Source of the DNA: Alligator mississippiensis
Lineage: Eukaryota > Chordata > Crocodylia > Alligatoridae
Length of the DNA stretch: 64,000 nt
NCBI RefSeq assembly: GCF_030867095.1
Contig: NC_081824.1
Coordinates: 149,015,433 to 149,079,432 of the forward strand
Direction of reading: 5' to 3'
Of this stretch, positions 11,880 through 24,900 are shown piece by piece. Position 1 is the first letter of the stretch; the number at the start of each line of letters is the position of its first letter. A program made the position numbers and the translations under genes. The notes beneath the pieces were generated by a model. The model saw nothing but the letters and a program-made list of their open reading frames with translations, did not search any database and was not told the origin of the DNA.

Positions 11880-12032
11880 TTATATATGTCATATCTATCT
11901 ATAGATCTGGATATGTCTCTCTCTCTCTACTGCATTATATAGTTTGTGCTATATATTATAAGCACAATGTAGCAGTTGAATAGTGGAGAGGTACACATGT
12001 ACACTAACAGAAGTGTGTACACACACACACTT
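11880..12032. repeat. AT-rich and (CT)n/(AC)n microsatellites
   Basis: Short runs of TATATA/ATCTAT, CTCTCTCTCT (about 11917) and ACACACACAC (about 12012) occur here. Confidence 0.8.
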
Positions 12033-12337
12033 TGTTTAGTTTATAGGTACAAATCTATCCTCTCTTCTCATCACACCAGACTGGGAAAAGGAACTGGGAT
12101 GGCACCAGAACGCCTCTAACTTTAAACCTGGATGAAGGAGTTTTAAAATGAGAGGCTTTTCCCCTTCATGGGAATTGTTCTCAGCTCCTTCCCACACAGC
12201 AACTGGAACATAGCTGAAGAGTTCCTGTTGAAAGGGCTCTGAATGGTTTGTGTGTCCACAACCTGAGATCCGACAAGGAGCCCAGAGGAGAGACCAGGCC
12301 GGTGAGCTAGCGGAGATGAGGAATGGCGTGGTGTCAC

Positions 12338-12535
12338 TATGTGTGTGTGGAGGTGATGAGGGGGCAGAGGCTTGTGTGTGTAGATTTGAGGAGGGCAGAG
12401 GTGTGCGTGTGTGTAGCGATGAGGGGAACAGAGTGAGTGTGTGTGGAGCTGAGGGGGACGGAGGCACGCGTATGCAGTTACGGGGAGTTGAAGGGACGGA
12501 ACGTGAGTGTGTGCGGGAGGGGCACAGGCGTATGC
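12338..12535. repeat. Diverged ~32-bp minisatellite upstream of ABCB10
   Basis: Five to six imperfect units of GTGTGTGTGGAG followed by GATGAGGGGGCAGAGG-like sequence lie just before the CpG island. They give open frames on both strands that have no domain content. They end about 140 bp before the ABCB10 start codon and so border its promoter. Confidence 0.7.
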
Positions 12536-12990
12536 GGTTGCGTGCGGCGGCGGGAGGTGTCTCCCCTCCCCCTCAGGCGCCGGCTCACAGAGGGGCGGGG
12601 CGGGCTCCCGGGGCCGTATGAGCCGCAGCACCGCCTCCTTCCGCCCCGCCCTGCTCCAGCCACTGCCTGGCCATGGCAGGCCCCGCCGCTCGGCTGTTGC
12701 GGCTGCGGCTGACCCTGGTGCCGGCCTGGGCCCGTGGCGCGCCTCGCCCGCTGCTGCTGCCGGCCGGCTCCTCCTCCCGCGCGGCCTCGGCCTCGGCCTC
12801 GGCCTCGGCGGCGGAGCGCGGCGGCCCGGCAGGGCTCGAGCCGCCCCTCGGCGCGCACCGCCACCTGCGCCTGCGGGAGCTGCTGGCGCTGGCGCGGCCC
12901 GAGCGCGGCCGGCTCGCAGGTACCGCGGGGCGGGGCGGGGCGCGCCCGGAGGGGCCCGAGGGAGGCAGAGCCCGCGCCCGCTTCCCTCCC
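12480..12990 (+). promoter_or_regulatory. ABCB10: CpG-island promoter of ABCB10
   Basis: The region is dense in CpG and G+C, covers the start codon and exon 1, and has GC boxes (GGGGCGGGGCGGG, 12592-12604) about 70 bp upstream of the ATG. No TATA box is seen. This fits a housekeeping-type promoter. The exact transcription start cannot be read from sequence. Confidence 0.75.
12673..12919 (+). CDS. ABCB10: ABCB10 exon 1 (targeting presequence)
   Basis: Encodes residues 1-82 plus one base. It starts [20 protein letters not shown], Arg/Leu-rich with no acidic residue until about residue 48, as expected for mitochondrial import. A (GCCTCG)n hexanucleotide run gives an Ala-Ser repeat. It ends ...RGRLA before donor GTACCG. 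Confidence 0.93.
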
Positions 12991-15900
12991 CAGGCGCCGG
13001 CCGGAGGGATGGGGCTGCCCAGCCAGGCCTGTGTTGCCGGCCTTTGCTGGTTGTCCTCCCCCCGCTTTTCGTGCTGCATCTGTCAGGGGCGTTTTAAGTC
13101 CCCCCTCGGAGGCTTTGACTGGGGGTGCCGCCATGCCTGCTGGGCCCAAAGTGGGGTTCCTGGATAGAGGGTCTTGCCCCACTGCTTGGGGTCAGGCCCA
13201 TTGCTGCCTGTGGGGTCGGGAAGGCATTTGAGGCCATGGTCAGAGGGGGCGCCTACATGATACAGGGCCATAATTGTAGCCCCTCAGAGCAGCCTCGAGT
13301 CTGCCGGAGCAAGGCGATTACCGTGGTCCCACATCTCGTGTATCCGTGACCCTGCCACAAAAAACAGCAGCGGAGGCCCTTTAACTAAAGCTCGTTCCAG
13401 CTTGAGTTAAAGCACCTCCACTGCCTTTTTTTGGGGCAGGGATGCTGATGCACAAGATGCTGCCCAGGCACTTTAATTAGAGAGGCTGTCAGGGCACAGA
13501 CAGAAGTGACAGTTTTCGCTGGATCTGGCTGCAGAAAGCGGTCTGTAGCTGTGACCCAATGCACACACCCAGCTATAGACTGCTTTGAAAATTTCTGGGT
13601 GAAAATGTTAACCCTCTTTGCAGGAGGGTTCAGAAGAAGGCATTTCAAAAGATAACTTCTGTAACTTGTGTCTGCACTACCTGAGTTGCTCTAATTAAGG
13701 CACCCCCACACACATGCTCCTGGAGCATGTTGTTGCCCTGGGGGCTCTGCCTTCCTCTGTAGTGAGGCCACAGGCCCCTGGATCTCCTGAGTCAGGTGTC
13801 AGCAACGTTTTTGGGCAGGGTGCCAAAAACGCCCACAACCTTGACTTGTAAGATACTGGCATGCCAGGGGTGGATGGCAGGGGAGCTGCAAAGAGCTCAA
13901 CCCTTGTTGTGGCAGTGCAGCCTTGGCCCCATCCCCACCGTCCACCCTGAGGCACGTGTGCCAAGCAAAACGCCTTCGTGTGCCACATTCTGGCACCCAT
14001 GCCAGGGGTTACCTACCCCTGAGGGTATATTGACGAACAACCTTTCACAGAAGCAGGATGTTGGCTGCTGTGGTTTCCCTGCTCTACCTGTAGCAGGTGG
14101 CGGTGTTCAGTCTGTGTTGTGTCAGGGTTGACAGCTGACTTATGTAGAGTTTAGATGATGGTTTGGATAGGGGTGGTCCTGCCTCAGGCAAGGGGCTGGA
14201 CTAGATCAGTGTTTTGTTTTTTTTTAACTCATGGGTCAGAAGAATATATGAAAGGGTTGCAAACAAATTTAAAAAATGGATTTTCCTTTAAAGGAGAAAA
14301 ATGTAGGAAAGCACGGGCAGAGCTCCAGCCTGCAAGGGGCTGCTTGGGGCCCACCATACCCCATACATATCTCCCCCAGTGTGTGGGGCTGGGGGGTCTG
14401 GGGCCTGGGGATGGGGGGGCAGTGGGTCAGGAGTGAGGGGTACCAGCAGGGCTGGGGGCTGTTTTCTACTTAAATTATTTACTAGGTCGGGACTGGCCGT
14501 CGATGTTTACAAATGGGTCCTGATACAAAAAAGGTTGAGAACCACTGGATTAGATGCCCTCTGAAGGCCTGGCCAGCCTGACTTCTTATGGTTTTATGAT
14601 TTTCTGTCATTTCAGTGACTCCCAGCCACAGGTCACAGCACCCTGAGGTCTTTGGGTGCCCTGAGGTCCTTTCAGGGGTGTTGCAGGGTGCCCTGAGGTC
14701 CTTTCGAGCATGCTGCGGGTGCCACACAATGTTAATGCTGGTAGCAAATGTAGCTCATGAGATTAAACCCAGAGATTTCAAAGAAGGAATCTGTCGTGTT
14801 AAATCTGTTCTGCCTCTCTGTGGGCTTCCTGAGTTGTTTGCACCAGAAGAATTGATGTATTACTACCTTTCTGTGGTCAAAGAATAAGTGAAAACAGTTT
14901 TCTAGGGGCACCCTGATTTTTATCAAGGTGTGCCTTAAGTCTGAACAATGTTGAGAACCACTGCTCTGAGGTGCAGCCCTGCCCTGCCTGCTTCCTGACC
15001 TCACAAAGAAAGCAGGGCAGGGTGTCCTCTTTGGCCACATCCAGACAACTATGGACATGCAGTGTGTGGGCCGCAAACCCATCTGTGGCTCCACACACCG
15101 CATATGCAGGCATTCCCTGCACTGCTACCTTGCTGAGTAGGGATTTTTTTTACTCCGGGGCGGCAGCGCACACCACCCATAACCAGAGTGTGGCTGGCCA
15201 GAGCCACACTCCAACTATCGGCCAGGCTCTCAACTGCAGGAATGCTGCAGCTGGAGCTCCCCCAGGTCCCCAAGACTCCAGGTGAGGCTGCTGGGGCCAG
15301 CACAGTTGCTGGCCTCAGCCTCCCCTACCCCACACAGAGTAACCTGCCATGCACCAGAGCACCTGTGGCTCACGCATTCCTGGGGACAAGTAGCAGCATC
15401 ACCAGGTGCTGGAGAACTGAGCTGTAGACAACAACATGAAGTACAAGAAAGATGGGTGTGCTGCTGCTGCTTGTCCCCAAGGAAACAAATGTCCGTGTTT
15501 GTCTGGATGCAGCCTTAGAGAGCAACTCCAGTGCTTGAACCTCTCCAGTGATGGGGATGTTAGAAATAGCGTCCTAGTTAGCATCACATCCTTCTAGGAA
15601 GTGTTGGAGTAGTCAGGCTTTAGATGCTTTGTGCAGAAAAGCCCCCCTGGCCCCTTCGCTTTGAGGATCTCTAATGTGTGTGGCAGGGGACCATCCCTTT
15701 GCAGCTTTTTACAGGCCTTACTGTGCCTTATTTTGGCTAAAGATTGATGAGGTAGAAACATTATATCATTTGTTGTGACTCTAACAATAACTACAGTGTG
15801 CCTCATTACTACTTTTTTTTTAATGTTAGTTTTGCAAGGCCCTATCCTACAGTTGCTTCATCAGTATAGGCAGGTAGATCTAGCTGTAGGACAGGAGATG

Positions 15901-18900
15901 AATGGACATAGCCCTTGTGCTGTTGTGAGGTAGGCATTGTTATTGCCCTTCTATTGTGGGGAAACTGAGACTTGGTGTCTAGCTGACTTGCTTCAGTTAA
16001 CACAGAAAGTTTGTGACAGGTCTGAGGTCTGGTTTGCATTGTATTCACAGGACCATTCCTCTCCCACCTATACAGTGCCTATGCTGCTTCTGTGTTAAAT
16101 GATGAAGTGTAAAGCGTACAAATGAGTGTGAGTGATTCCTAGAGAATCAGTTATGTCAGTCTCTATTCTAGTATTACTGTGCATTTTTTTTTTTTTTTTT
16201 TTTTTGAAGGTAGAAAATGTAATATGTTACTCTTCCAAAACTCCTTCAAGTTTTGCTAATAGTATCTGTATTATTGTGCATCTGACTATGTGCAGCACAG
16301 CCTGCCTGTTGCAGACTCTGGAACAAGGCTCCATAGAGTGGAAGTCCAGAGTTGTTGGAGCAGTTGGACTTGTGAAATCTTTCTGTTCATAAAAGTAACT
16401 TCAGTAACAGCCTTCCTTTGAAAATGTGGTATAGCACTGGAAATGTCTCAAAGGTCTTAAAAGTAAAAGCTGTTAACATTAGTTTTTCTCTTTACATGGC
16501 TGAACAGCACACTGCTAGGATTATTTAACATTTTTACTGCTGTTTTTAGAGGTTCTTATTTGAGAGGCTCGCTATTCTACAAATTTCAGTCATGATACAC
16601 GGTACCAAATTATAATCAAGCCAATACACAGTTATGCATATTTTTTCTTATATATACGATAACTTTAGTGTGCCTATGCTTGCATCTAGACCAGTGATTC
16701 CTAAAGGGTGCGCTGCGAATGTGTTGTATGGAATATGTTGAGGGTTTAACAACATATATCTATATATATAATATACACACACATGCATGCATGTGCACAC
16801 ATTTTCAGGTGTAAGTGTGAAAAGTGCAGCTAATTTTAATCCAGAAAAAGGTATCAAAAGTTTGAGAGACTTTTTTTTTTTTTTTTGAGATGCCCAAGTG
16901 ATTCAAGTTAAGAGTAAAAACTAATATTTGAACTCCTATAATGATATTAGATCACAGGAAAACTTAAAGACGCATACAACTGAAAAACTACTCTTTAACA
17001 TTGTGCTGCTTAGAGGACTAGCAGGAAATGTCTTTATTTGAAATGTTGGTATTATTTCTAGACTAGTGGTTCTCAACATTTTTAGGCTCAAGGCACCTCT
17101 CTAACTTTTTGGAAATTAGTGGCACCCCATTTAAAGACTAATTTATTTCTTACAGGGCTTACCTTTTTGCACCCTTCAGAAGATCTTGCAAGGTGGGCAG
17201 GGCACCCCTGAGAGCATGGTGGTGGATTGTGCACAGTGGTTGATGCTGGCAGCGGCTGCTTGGTGGGACAGATTGGTGAGCCAAGGGGTGGGTCATTAGA
17301 CCCCTGAAGGAGGTAGAAGGGGGTGACAGTGGCTGCTGGTGCATGGGCTGTTGCCAGGTAAAGGCAGTAGAGGCATAACCCTGCTATGCCCAACTTTCTG
17401 CTGCCTAGCTTCTTCCTACCCCTTGGCCTGTACCTGAGGGGGTGAGTGTGGCCCCTGCCACTGTGGCTGCTTTTCTGGGGACCTGAATGCTGTTGACAAG
17501 AGCTGCTACTCCTTGTGGGCCCTCCCACCACCCCTGGGAGCATGGGAGGAGTCGGGATGGCCCCATCCATCTGCCTCCCTGCATTGAGTCCATGGAGATG
17601 GGGAGAGGGCTCTACTCATTAGCCTGGCTCTTTCTCCTGCTCCTCCTGTGCTCCCAGAGCGGGTCGGAAGGGCCATGCGGAATAATGCCTGGATGCCAGG
17701 GCACGCCCAGGGTGCCCGGTGTGTGGAGGAGTTGGCACTTACCTCCTGTCACAGGGGCCAGGTGCCACAGTACCTTTTAGAGGATCTTGTAGCACCCTGG
17801 CTAAGAAGCAGTGTTCTAGAGTTGACTGACATATTTTAAGCCTAGCTTTGGCCTGAAGCAGACATTTGTAGCTAAAGTAAAAATGTCCGAGGAAAAAGCT
17901 AATGGTGAAGGTGCCTGTAACCATTAATTACAGACAAAATAGAAATTACAGCTGTAGAGCCTTGATAGAGGCAAACCTGAATATTTTCTGTTTGGCTGTT
18001 CTTTCTATCCACAGTTTACCCTGCATTTCTTTTTAAAAACAGCATGGGTTTACAGCTCTATGGTTTGACAAACTAACCTTTAAAGATCTGAGAATACTTT
18101 TCATTTCAACAGATAAACCATTTTTTTGTAGCAAGACAAAATGCCTTCTGTTTGCTGATAGCTCTGCTGTCTGAGACACACCTTGGATATAAAATATTGG
18201 TTAATCCTTCCTTCAGAGCATTCACAGCTAAGGCAAATGATAAACAGACACTTAATGTTTGAGTTATGAAACATCCGTCTACAGTTTTGTTTTAGTACAG
18301 GCAGACTTTTTACAGTCCTTTTTATGTCCGGGGGGGGGTGTGTGTGTGTGTGTGCGCGCACGTGCACGCGTGCATTATTTTTGCTGAGGGATCAGCTGTG
18401 CCAGGATGCATCTCCTTGTCTCCCTTCCCCCATGCTTCTGGGGCCTGATCCTGCAGGACAGTGGCCTGGAGCGCCTGGCTTCAACCCGGTGTGCGCATCT
18501 CCAAGAGCAGACAAGGAACCCCATGGGGTTTCCGTGCTCTGCAGCGTGAAATGTATGCCCCAGAATCCCCTGCAGGGGATTTCCAGGGTGTGTGTCTACA
18601 AGCATGGAGAAGGGAAGCCCCTGTGAGTACCTTGTTCCACAGCTGAAATGCTGCAGGGGGTTTCAGGGCAGGTGTTTCATGTTGCAGAGCAAGGGAACTG
18701 CATGGGGTTCCCTGCTCCATGGTTGCAGATGTATGTCCTGTGGTAAAGAGGGGTTGAGATTGGGGTGAAACCAGATGCCTGTGGCATGTCTGGGTTCCCT
18801 ATCCCACCAGATTACTGGGGACAGGCATTCAGATGCTTTTAGCAATGTCTTGGGACAAATTGTTACTGCACTTTGTGGCAGCAGACTTTGGGTGGTGTGT

Positions 18901-21900
18901 TGGGGCACCTGTGAGAAGTCTGAAGAGTAACTGCTCTGTCCTGCCACAGATAAGGAAAGGGTAGGCTGCTTGAATCTGTATATGTCTCTTAAAAGTGAGG
19001 AGGAAGATAGGTTTTTTAGGAATTCTGTATTTCTCGATGATTCCTTGATACTGGGCAGTGCTGTCCTCATCTCACTAGGGCAGTATCCCAGGTAGCAGAA
19101 GATAAAAATAGGAAAGATCTTTTGGGGTTTGGAACTTAATTGATGTTGCACATAATTCTAGGTCACTAACTCTTGTGTGTAGCTGCTGCTTCTCTTTTTC
19201 TTTCTTCCTTCTGGCATTTTTTCTTGGTGATTTTGTCCAGTTATTCTCTAGTCCCATTCCTGAATTGGATACAACATTAGACGCATCTTGTGCTCGTTCT
19301 CTATTAGTTCTCTATTTCTTTCTTCAGTTCTTGTTGGCTCAAAGAGAAAGAAAAGTCCTCAGGTTCTTTTGCAGAACACTTTAATAAACTTATTCTTGTA
19401 AATTTTTGGACTCCATAATAACTTTCTTATTGATGAGAGCTGCCATAACTTCTGCTTCCTGGTTTATAACGTGATCTTAGGGTGTGGACAGAGGTAACGT
19501 TTGAAGCAGGTCAAAGTGGAATGGAGTTTGAAACATTTCCAAAATGTAGCATTTCAGACATGGACAGAAGTACCACCTCTGGGCATTTCCAAATGAGCAA
19601 GCAGCAGCATGTGGTATTGTTGTTCCACAGCCAGAAGACCAGAAAGAGTAGGCATCCTAACCAGCCCAGTCTTCAAAGGTTCTCAAGGCCTATTGAGGGT
19701 GGAGGAAAGTGCTTGGCTGTTTGCCCAAGGATCTTGCAACTGATGCTTCTTGAGTTTCACTCCAAGCCCAGGGAGTGCAGAATGGAGTCTTACGGCCTTC
19801 TTGTCCTGCAGCCCTGGAAACTCATATACTTTTCAGTTGTGAAAAATAGATTTTCATTCATCTGAAGAGTTGCATTGTATTCTGTTAGGTTATTGCTTTA
19901 TAATTTTGTATAGGGAACTGCATATTCTATTAAAAAGAGTTATCTAAAAATTGCTTTAAAAGTTTTGGAATAAAATATTGCAAGTGTATCCATCTTTACT
20001 TGAGCTGCTGCTGCCCCATGCTCTGGGTTGGATCCAGTGTGCAAGGAGCCCCATGGTCCAGATCCAGCTCACAGTGACTTTGGCACTTCTCCACTAGATT
20101 AGTTACAGCAAAATCTTTTTTTTTTTTTTGGTCTTGAAATCATTAAACCTATCAAATTTTTGAGCAGCAGTTTCAGGTTGGTTCTTTACAATCCATTAAT
20201 GAAGCCATTGTGGTCCTAGAGCAGTGCCTTGTCATCTTAATCACTGTAGCTGCAAATGTTTGACTCTACAGAACTTGAATTCTTCCAGGGAGAGGTTCTT
20301 TTTACACCTACAGATTTGAATAGATTAGAGAGTTTGATATAGACAATGTGCTTTATGTTCAAGCCTATACTTGTTCAAATTAGTACTATGGCTTCATTTC
20401 AAGTGTGTAATGGTTAAAATACAAAAGGTTAAAGCAGTGCTTCTTGCTGTAAATCTGAAGTTACCTTATTTCGGTTCCAAAGTTAGCTGCTGGAAACTCA
20501 CTTCTTAGATAGCTGTTGGAGGACTAATCTAAGCCTTATTTAAGGGGGTGGAAAATGAATTATGCTTCTGACTTGTGTATGGTCTGTTTTAAGTGTACAA
20601 AGTGTTCATTCTATCTGTATTTTATCCTGTCATCCTAAAAGACAGTGATTAACTATTTTCACTTTATGCCTCTTCTGCCCCAGTGCAAAGCTGTTGCCTC
20701 ATCTGAACTACTGAATGTTCCCACTTCCTGAGATGATTTTCAGTGGTTTTTCTTTCAGATGTCATTTGTTCTGGCTGCTTTCTACAAGGTATTTTGACTT
20801 TAACAATACATGAAAACTTTCAATTTTTTGCTAGTAGTTTGTTTAAAGAAACCTGTGCTAGTCTTTGGGGATGGGATTTAGCAGACTGTGCAAATGTACC
20901 ACATCAGCTTTGAAGGTATAGCTTCTGAAAACTCCCATTGTTTGTGCTATGCATTGGTGATTGACTCAATGGTCAGTTTTCCAGGACTGCAGAATCTTTT
21001 CAGCAAAGAAGTGTTTTTGTTGAAGATGTAGTTTTTCAGCAAGCTTTGAATAACTTCACTGCTTATTCTGGACAGTCACAAATAAAGTCCTGGCATTTTA
21101 TGTGACCATACTTCCTGCCAAACAGTTTCCAAGTTAAACTTTCATTTCATATTGTCATGACTCCGAAGAACTCTGTTTAGGCTTACTTTATAGATTCCTC
21201 TTCCTGTGGCTCCAGTGCCAACTTCATTGGTCATGTCTTGCTGTTTAAGTTCCTCTGTTTTCTGCTGTGACTGGAATAACTTCCCAGTCCCCTTTCCTGT
21301 TCCCCACCTTCCCCCGCCGCCAATTCAGCTCCTGACTCCTCATTTAGTTTCTCTTAAATCCTTATATTAAATGCTTTCTCTATTCAGTGTATGCCTTAGA
21401 AAAAGAAAGTATATTTCTCTTTTATTTAGTATGTTATGTTGCACCTGTCACCATGCTGCCAGAGTGTCTTCAAGGTTGAGAATAAAAAAGGATTAGTGTT
21501 TGCATTGGGTTTCTTCTGTCTTCCATTTGGAGGGACAGGTTGTGAAATTATTTTTACTTGTAACTAACTGTGTGCATATAATATTGAATGTGCCATGTGT
21601 CCCTGAGTAGGGGAAGTTGTTGTGAGAGTGAATATCAAAGTCTAAGACCACCCACTGAGAGACCCCTGTCTGATGCTTGTATTTTTCCTGAGGTAGAGCT
21701 ATTAAACATCATCAGGATCCAGGGAAATAATGCATCTCCCAAGATATCTTTAGCCTCGATTCATTAGAGAAGTGACAAGGACTTGAGGTGGTACTGTCTG
21801 GGGAGCCAGGTCAGGGAACCAAACCCAAGAATAATTAAGATTGAAGCCTCCTTTGGAAAAAAAAAATGCAATATGTTAAACTAACCAGTCTTCCAAGAAC

Positions 21901-24900
21901 ATGAGAGTCTGGTGTTGACAGAAAGATTAGAAGCACCCAACTGCAAAGTGTCTTTACAAGTTGTGGATGTAAATCTTCAACCGGTACAGCTAATTCCTTA
22001 AGAGTCCGGCAAGTTCCTTAAGAGTCTTGTCTTCATCAAGTTTCTCTGATGCTGGGGCAGCTTAATGGCTAGTGACTGTTAATGGAAAGTGTGTCCTCTG
22101 TTTATTGCTTGCATTTGAGCTCATGAAATGTCACTACTTTGCTTAGCAGATGCATGTCAATATTGCATAGGAAAAGGGAAGCAGTAGAACTGTTGTACTA
22201 GACAGGTCTGGTGGCAGAGTACTGTAACTGTCCACTAGACTTGGTTTCTCTTGATCCCTTCTACTTTTAAGGCCAGGGATGGAAATGATGCATAAACTGA
22301 TATAAGTGGTAGGAAACCAGTTAAAATCTGTAACACAACAGAAGTTCAGTGGACATAAACTGCTTTCAAAATGATGAAAACCAGTTTAAGATAAACCTGG
22401 ATGGATGTAATATCAGAATGAACTGATTTAGGTTAAATCTGTTTATTGAATTTCTGTCCCAGATCCTGTCCAGATTAATTAACTTGTTGTACCCCAGCAT
22501 CCCAGGATGCTTTGCCCCTCCCTGCAAACCCTGCCTCGCAGTATGGGCGGGCTAGCTTTGGCCCAAGCTGTTTGCTTCAGCCGACTAGGGAGGTGTGCTC
22601 TTGTGCACCTCAGCTTCTGGCGTAGGTCACTGGTCATGTGGCTGCATTTCTGAGTGTCTGCTAACTTGCTTATTGGTTCAATCTATGCAGTTTAGACTAA
22701 CCTGCAAAGATTGAATCGATTCAGCCTCTGGCTTTTTGTCTGTACTTGGCTGAAGAAACCAGATAAGTTTCTGCTGCTGATTGTACTGAATGCTGTTGAA
22801 AGATCCAAGTGCGTGATTGGGATCAGTGCCCTTCATCTGTGTAGAAACAAAGCCCAACCCCATCAGTTTCACTAATACTGTCTATTCTAAATTCTGCTCT
22901 AAAACTTGACTGGGTAGGATCTAGACTACCAGCTTTGGGTTGATGTGATCAAAGATTATTCTTTTGCTAGCTTCTCAGTATAGTTGGATATAACAGGAGA
23001 TGCAATACTGAATGGTAGTTGGCAAAAGATGAAACTAGGTCAAACCTCATGTTTAAAGTATAAATGCAGGTAAGACAAATTATTTTGCATGACCTGAGAC
23101 CCTTGAGACTGGGAATTTGTTTTTCACTTTGTACATTTTAAACGAGTTTCTGTGGTTAAAGGAAACCCATTGTGACTTAGGAGCACAAATGCACTTCTGT
23201 CCAAAGCAGCATTCTCATTACTGGCAGAAAGTTTATATTGTTCCTTGGGATCTGTTGGAGTTCTTCTGCCATAGTTGTAATAGGATGTTGTCCTAATGCT
23301 AGTATGTACTGATTCCCCATTAGACACTAAGTAAATTTGTGTCCATCTACTACAAATGGCTTGGTTTCAGTTTGATCTCTGTAGGCATTTTCTGGCTTGT
23401 GATTCTGTAAGATCATCTAATCTATGCCCTGGAAGGGTGCATTTTCCTGTTAACACTGAAGTGAATTTCCTCTGTCAAGCCATCTAATGCTAACGCCTTG
23501 GAGCTCGCATGTTGAGCTTTTTCTGGTGGCAGGGCCTCTGACCTCTGGAATACCTCCATATCTGGCTGCTGAACCTGCCCTACCCTTCCCTTTTAACTAA
23601 TTATCACTGTAACACCTCTTGTTGGGAGTGTTGAATTTTGCTTCTTGGATAAGCCAACAGTTTGCAACACCCTTGTTCTCCTAGATGCTAACAGCAACCC
23701 TCAAAAATCAAGTGTGACCCCTACTGCTGACAACAGACAACATGATATATGCTGGGTCTGTGCTGTTGGGTGATGAAACTGTTACTGCAGTAAAATTGGC
23801 AAGATAAACTATGAAATCTTTTTGTATTTTGGCTGTGCTTAAAATGGGGATAATTATGTGCATCTGGAGACAGGAAAGGATGATAAGTAATAATGTAGAT
23901 TACTTGGCTTTTAGTTTGTAAGGCAATATTGTTTAAAATTGTAAACTTTAAATGCATTGTACTAGCACACTGTATCTAGTATTTCAGTAAATGGAGTATC
24001 AGTAGCTCACTACTTCCGGAGTGTTTAGTTTTAGTTTAATTGGAAGGAATTCAAGTGAAATCTGCTGTAATTGTGAATAAAGAACAACTGGTTGAAACTG
24101 AATCCAAGCAAGACAGACTATGCTGAGACAGAGGAAGGTGCTTTGAGGATTTTGCAGCTATGGTGTATTCTTCTGTGAATCTGTGAACATACTTGCACAA
24201 TTTTGTGATTCAGTTGACAGTTAAGGAGTGCTTCTGGATTCTTCATTACCACTAAGTTCTTGTGTGGCAGCATCTGCAAGAAATTCTTTTTACCATCCTT
24301 ATTTAGCTAGGACTGCTGTTCTTAACTTTTTTTGATCATGCAGCCTACCTCCGCCCCAGTTCCCCGTAAAGCCTCGCTGCCTACCTTCCACCCCACATTC
24401 CCTTTTGTCTTCCAGCTAGCATACTCCCAACCCCATGCGTAGCTAGCATACCCCCAAACCCACAGCTGTCTCTGTCACGCTTCTCTTGCCAGATAGGCTG
24501 TAGAGAGAGACACTTAAGCTTCCTTTGCATCTGTCATTTTACAGGTAACTTTCACAGCAACACTTTTAACAGGAAATTAAAAAAACAAATGACAAAACCA
24601 TTGATAGCCCCCTGGCTGCTGATGGGTTAGATCAATGGTGGCCACCTTCTTTGGCAACCATGCCACAAGGTAAATCCAAATTATGAGACAGTGGTGGCTG
24701 ATTTTAAAGTTGCAGTGTGTCTTGGTGCCACAAAATCCCATTGTTACTAAGACATATCAACACTGACTTGGGCAGCACCCACACTCACAGCTCTCACAGG
24801 GCCAAACCATTGAGTCAGTACCGATCCCTTATCCCTGTCTCCTCCCAGAGTGCCACTCCAATCCCTGTCATCTGTGCCTGGGCTCATGTGCCTGCATACC

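Noticed and set aside
12478-13231. Long open frames on both strands over ABCB10 exon 1
   Set aside because: They are CpG-island shadows of exon 1; none has a domain and only the 12673 frame splices into exon 2 with correct phase.
18331-18372. Regulatory role for the GT/GC alternating run
   Set aside because: Z-DNA potential alone in a deep intron is not evidence of function.
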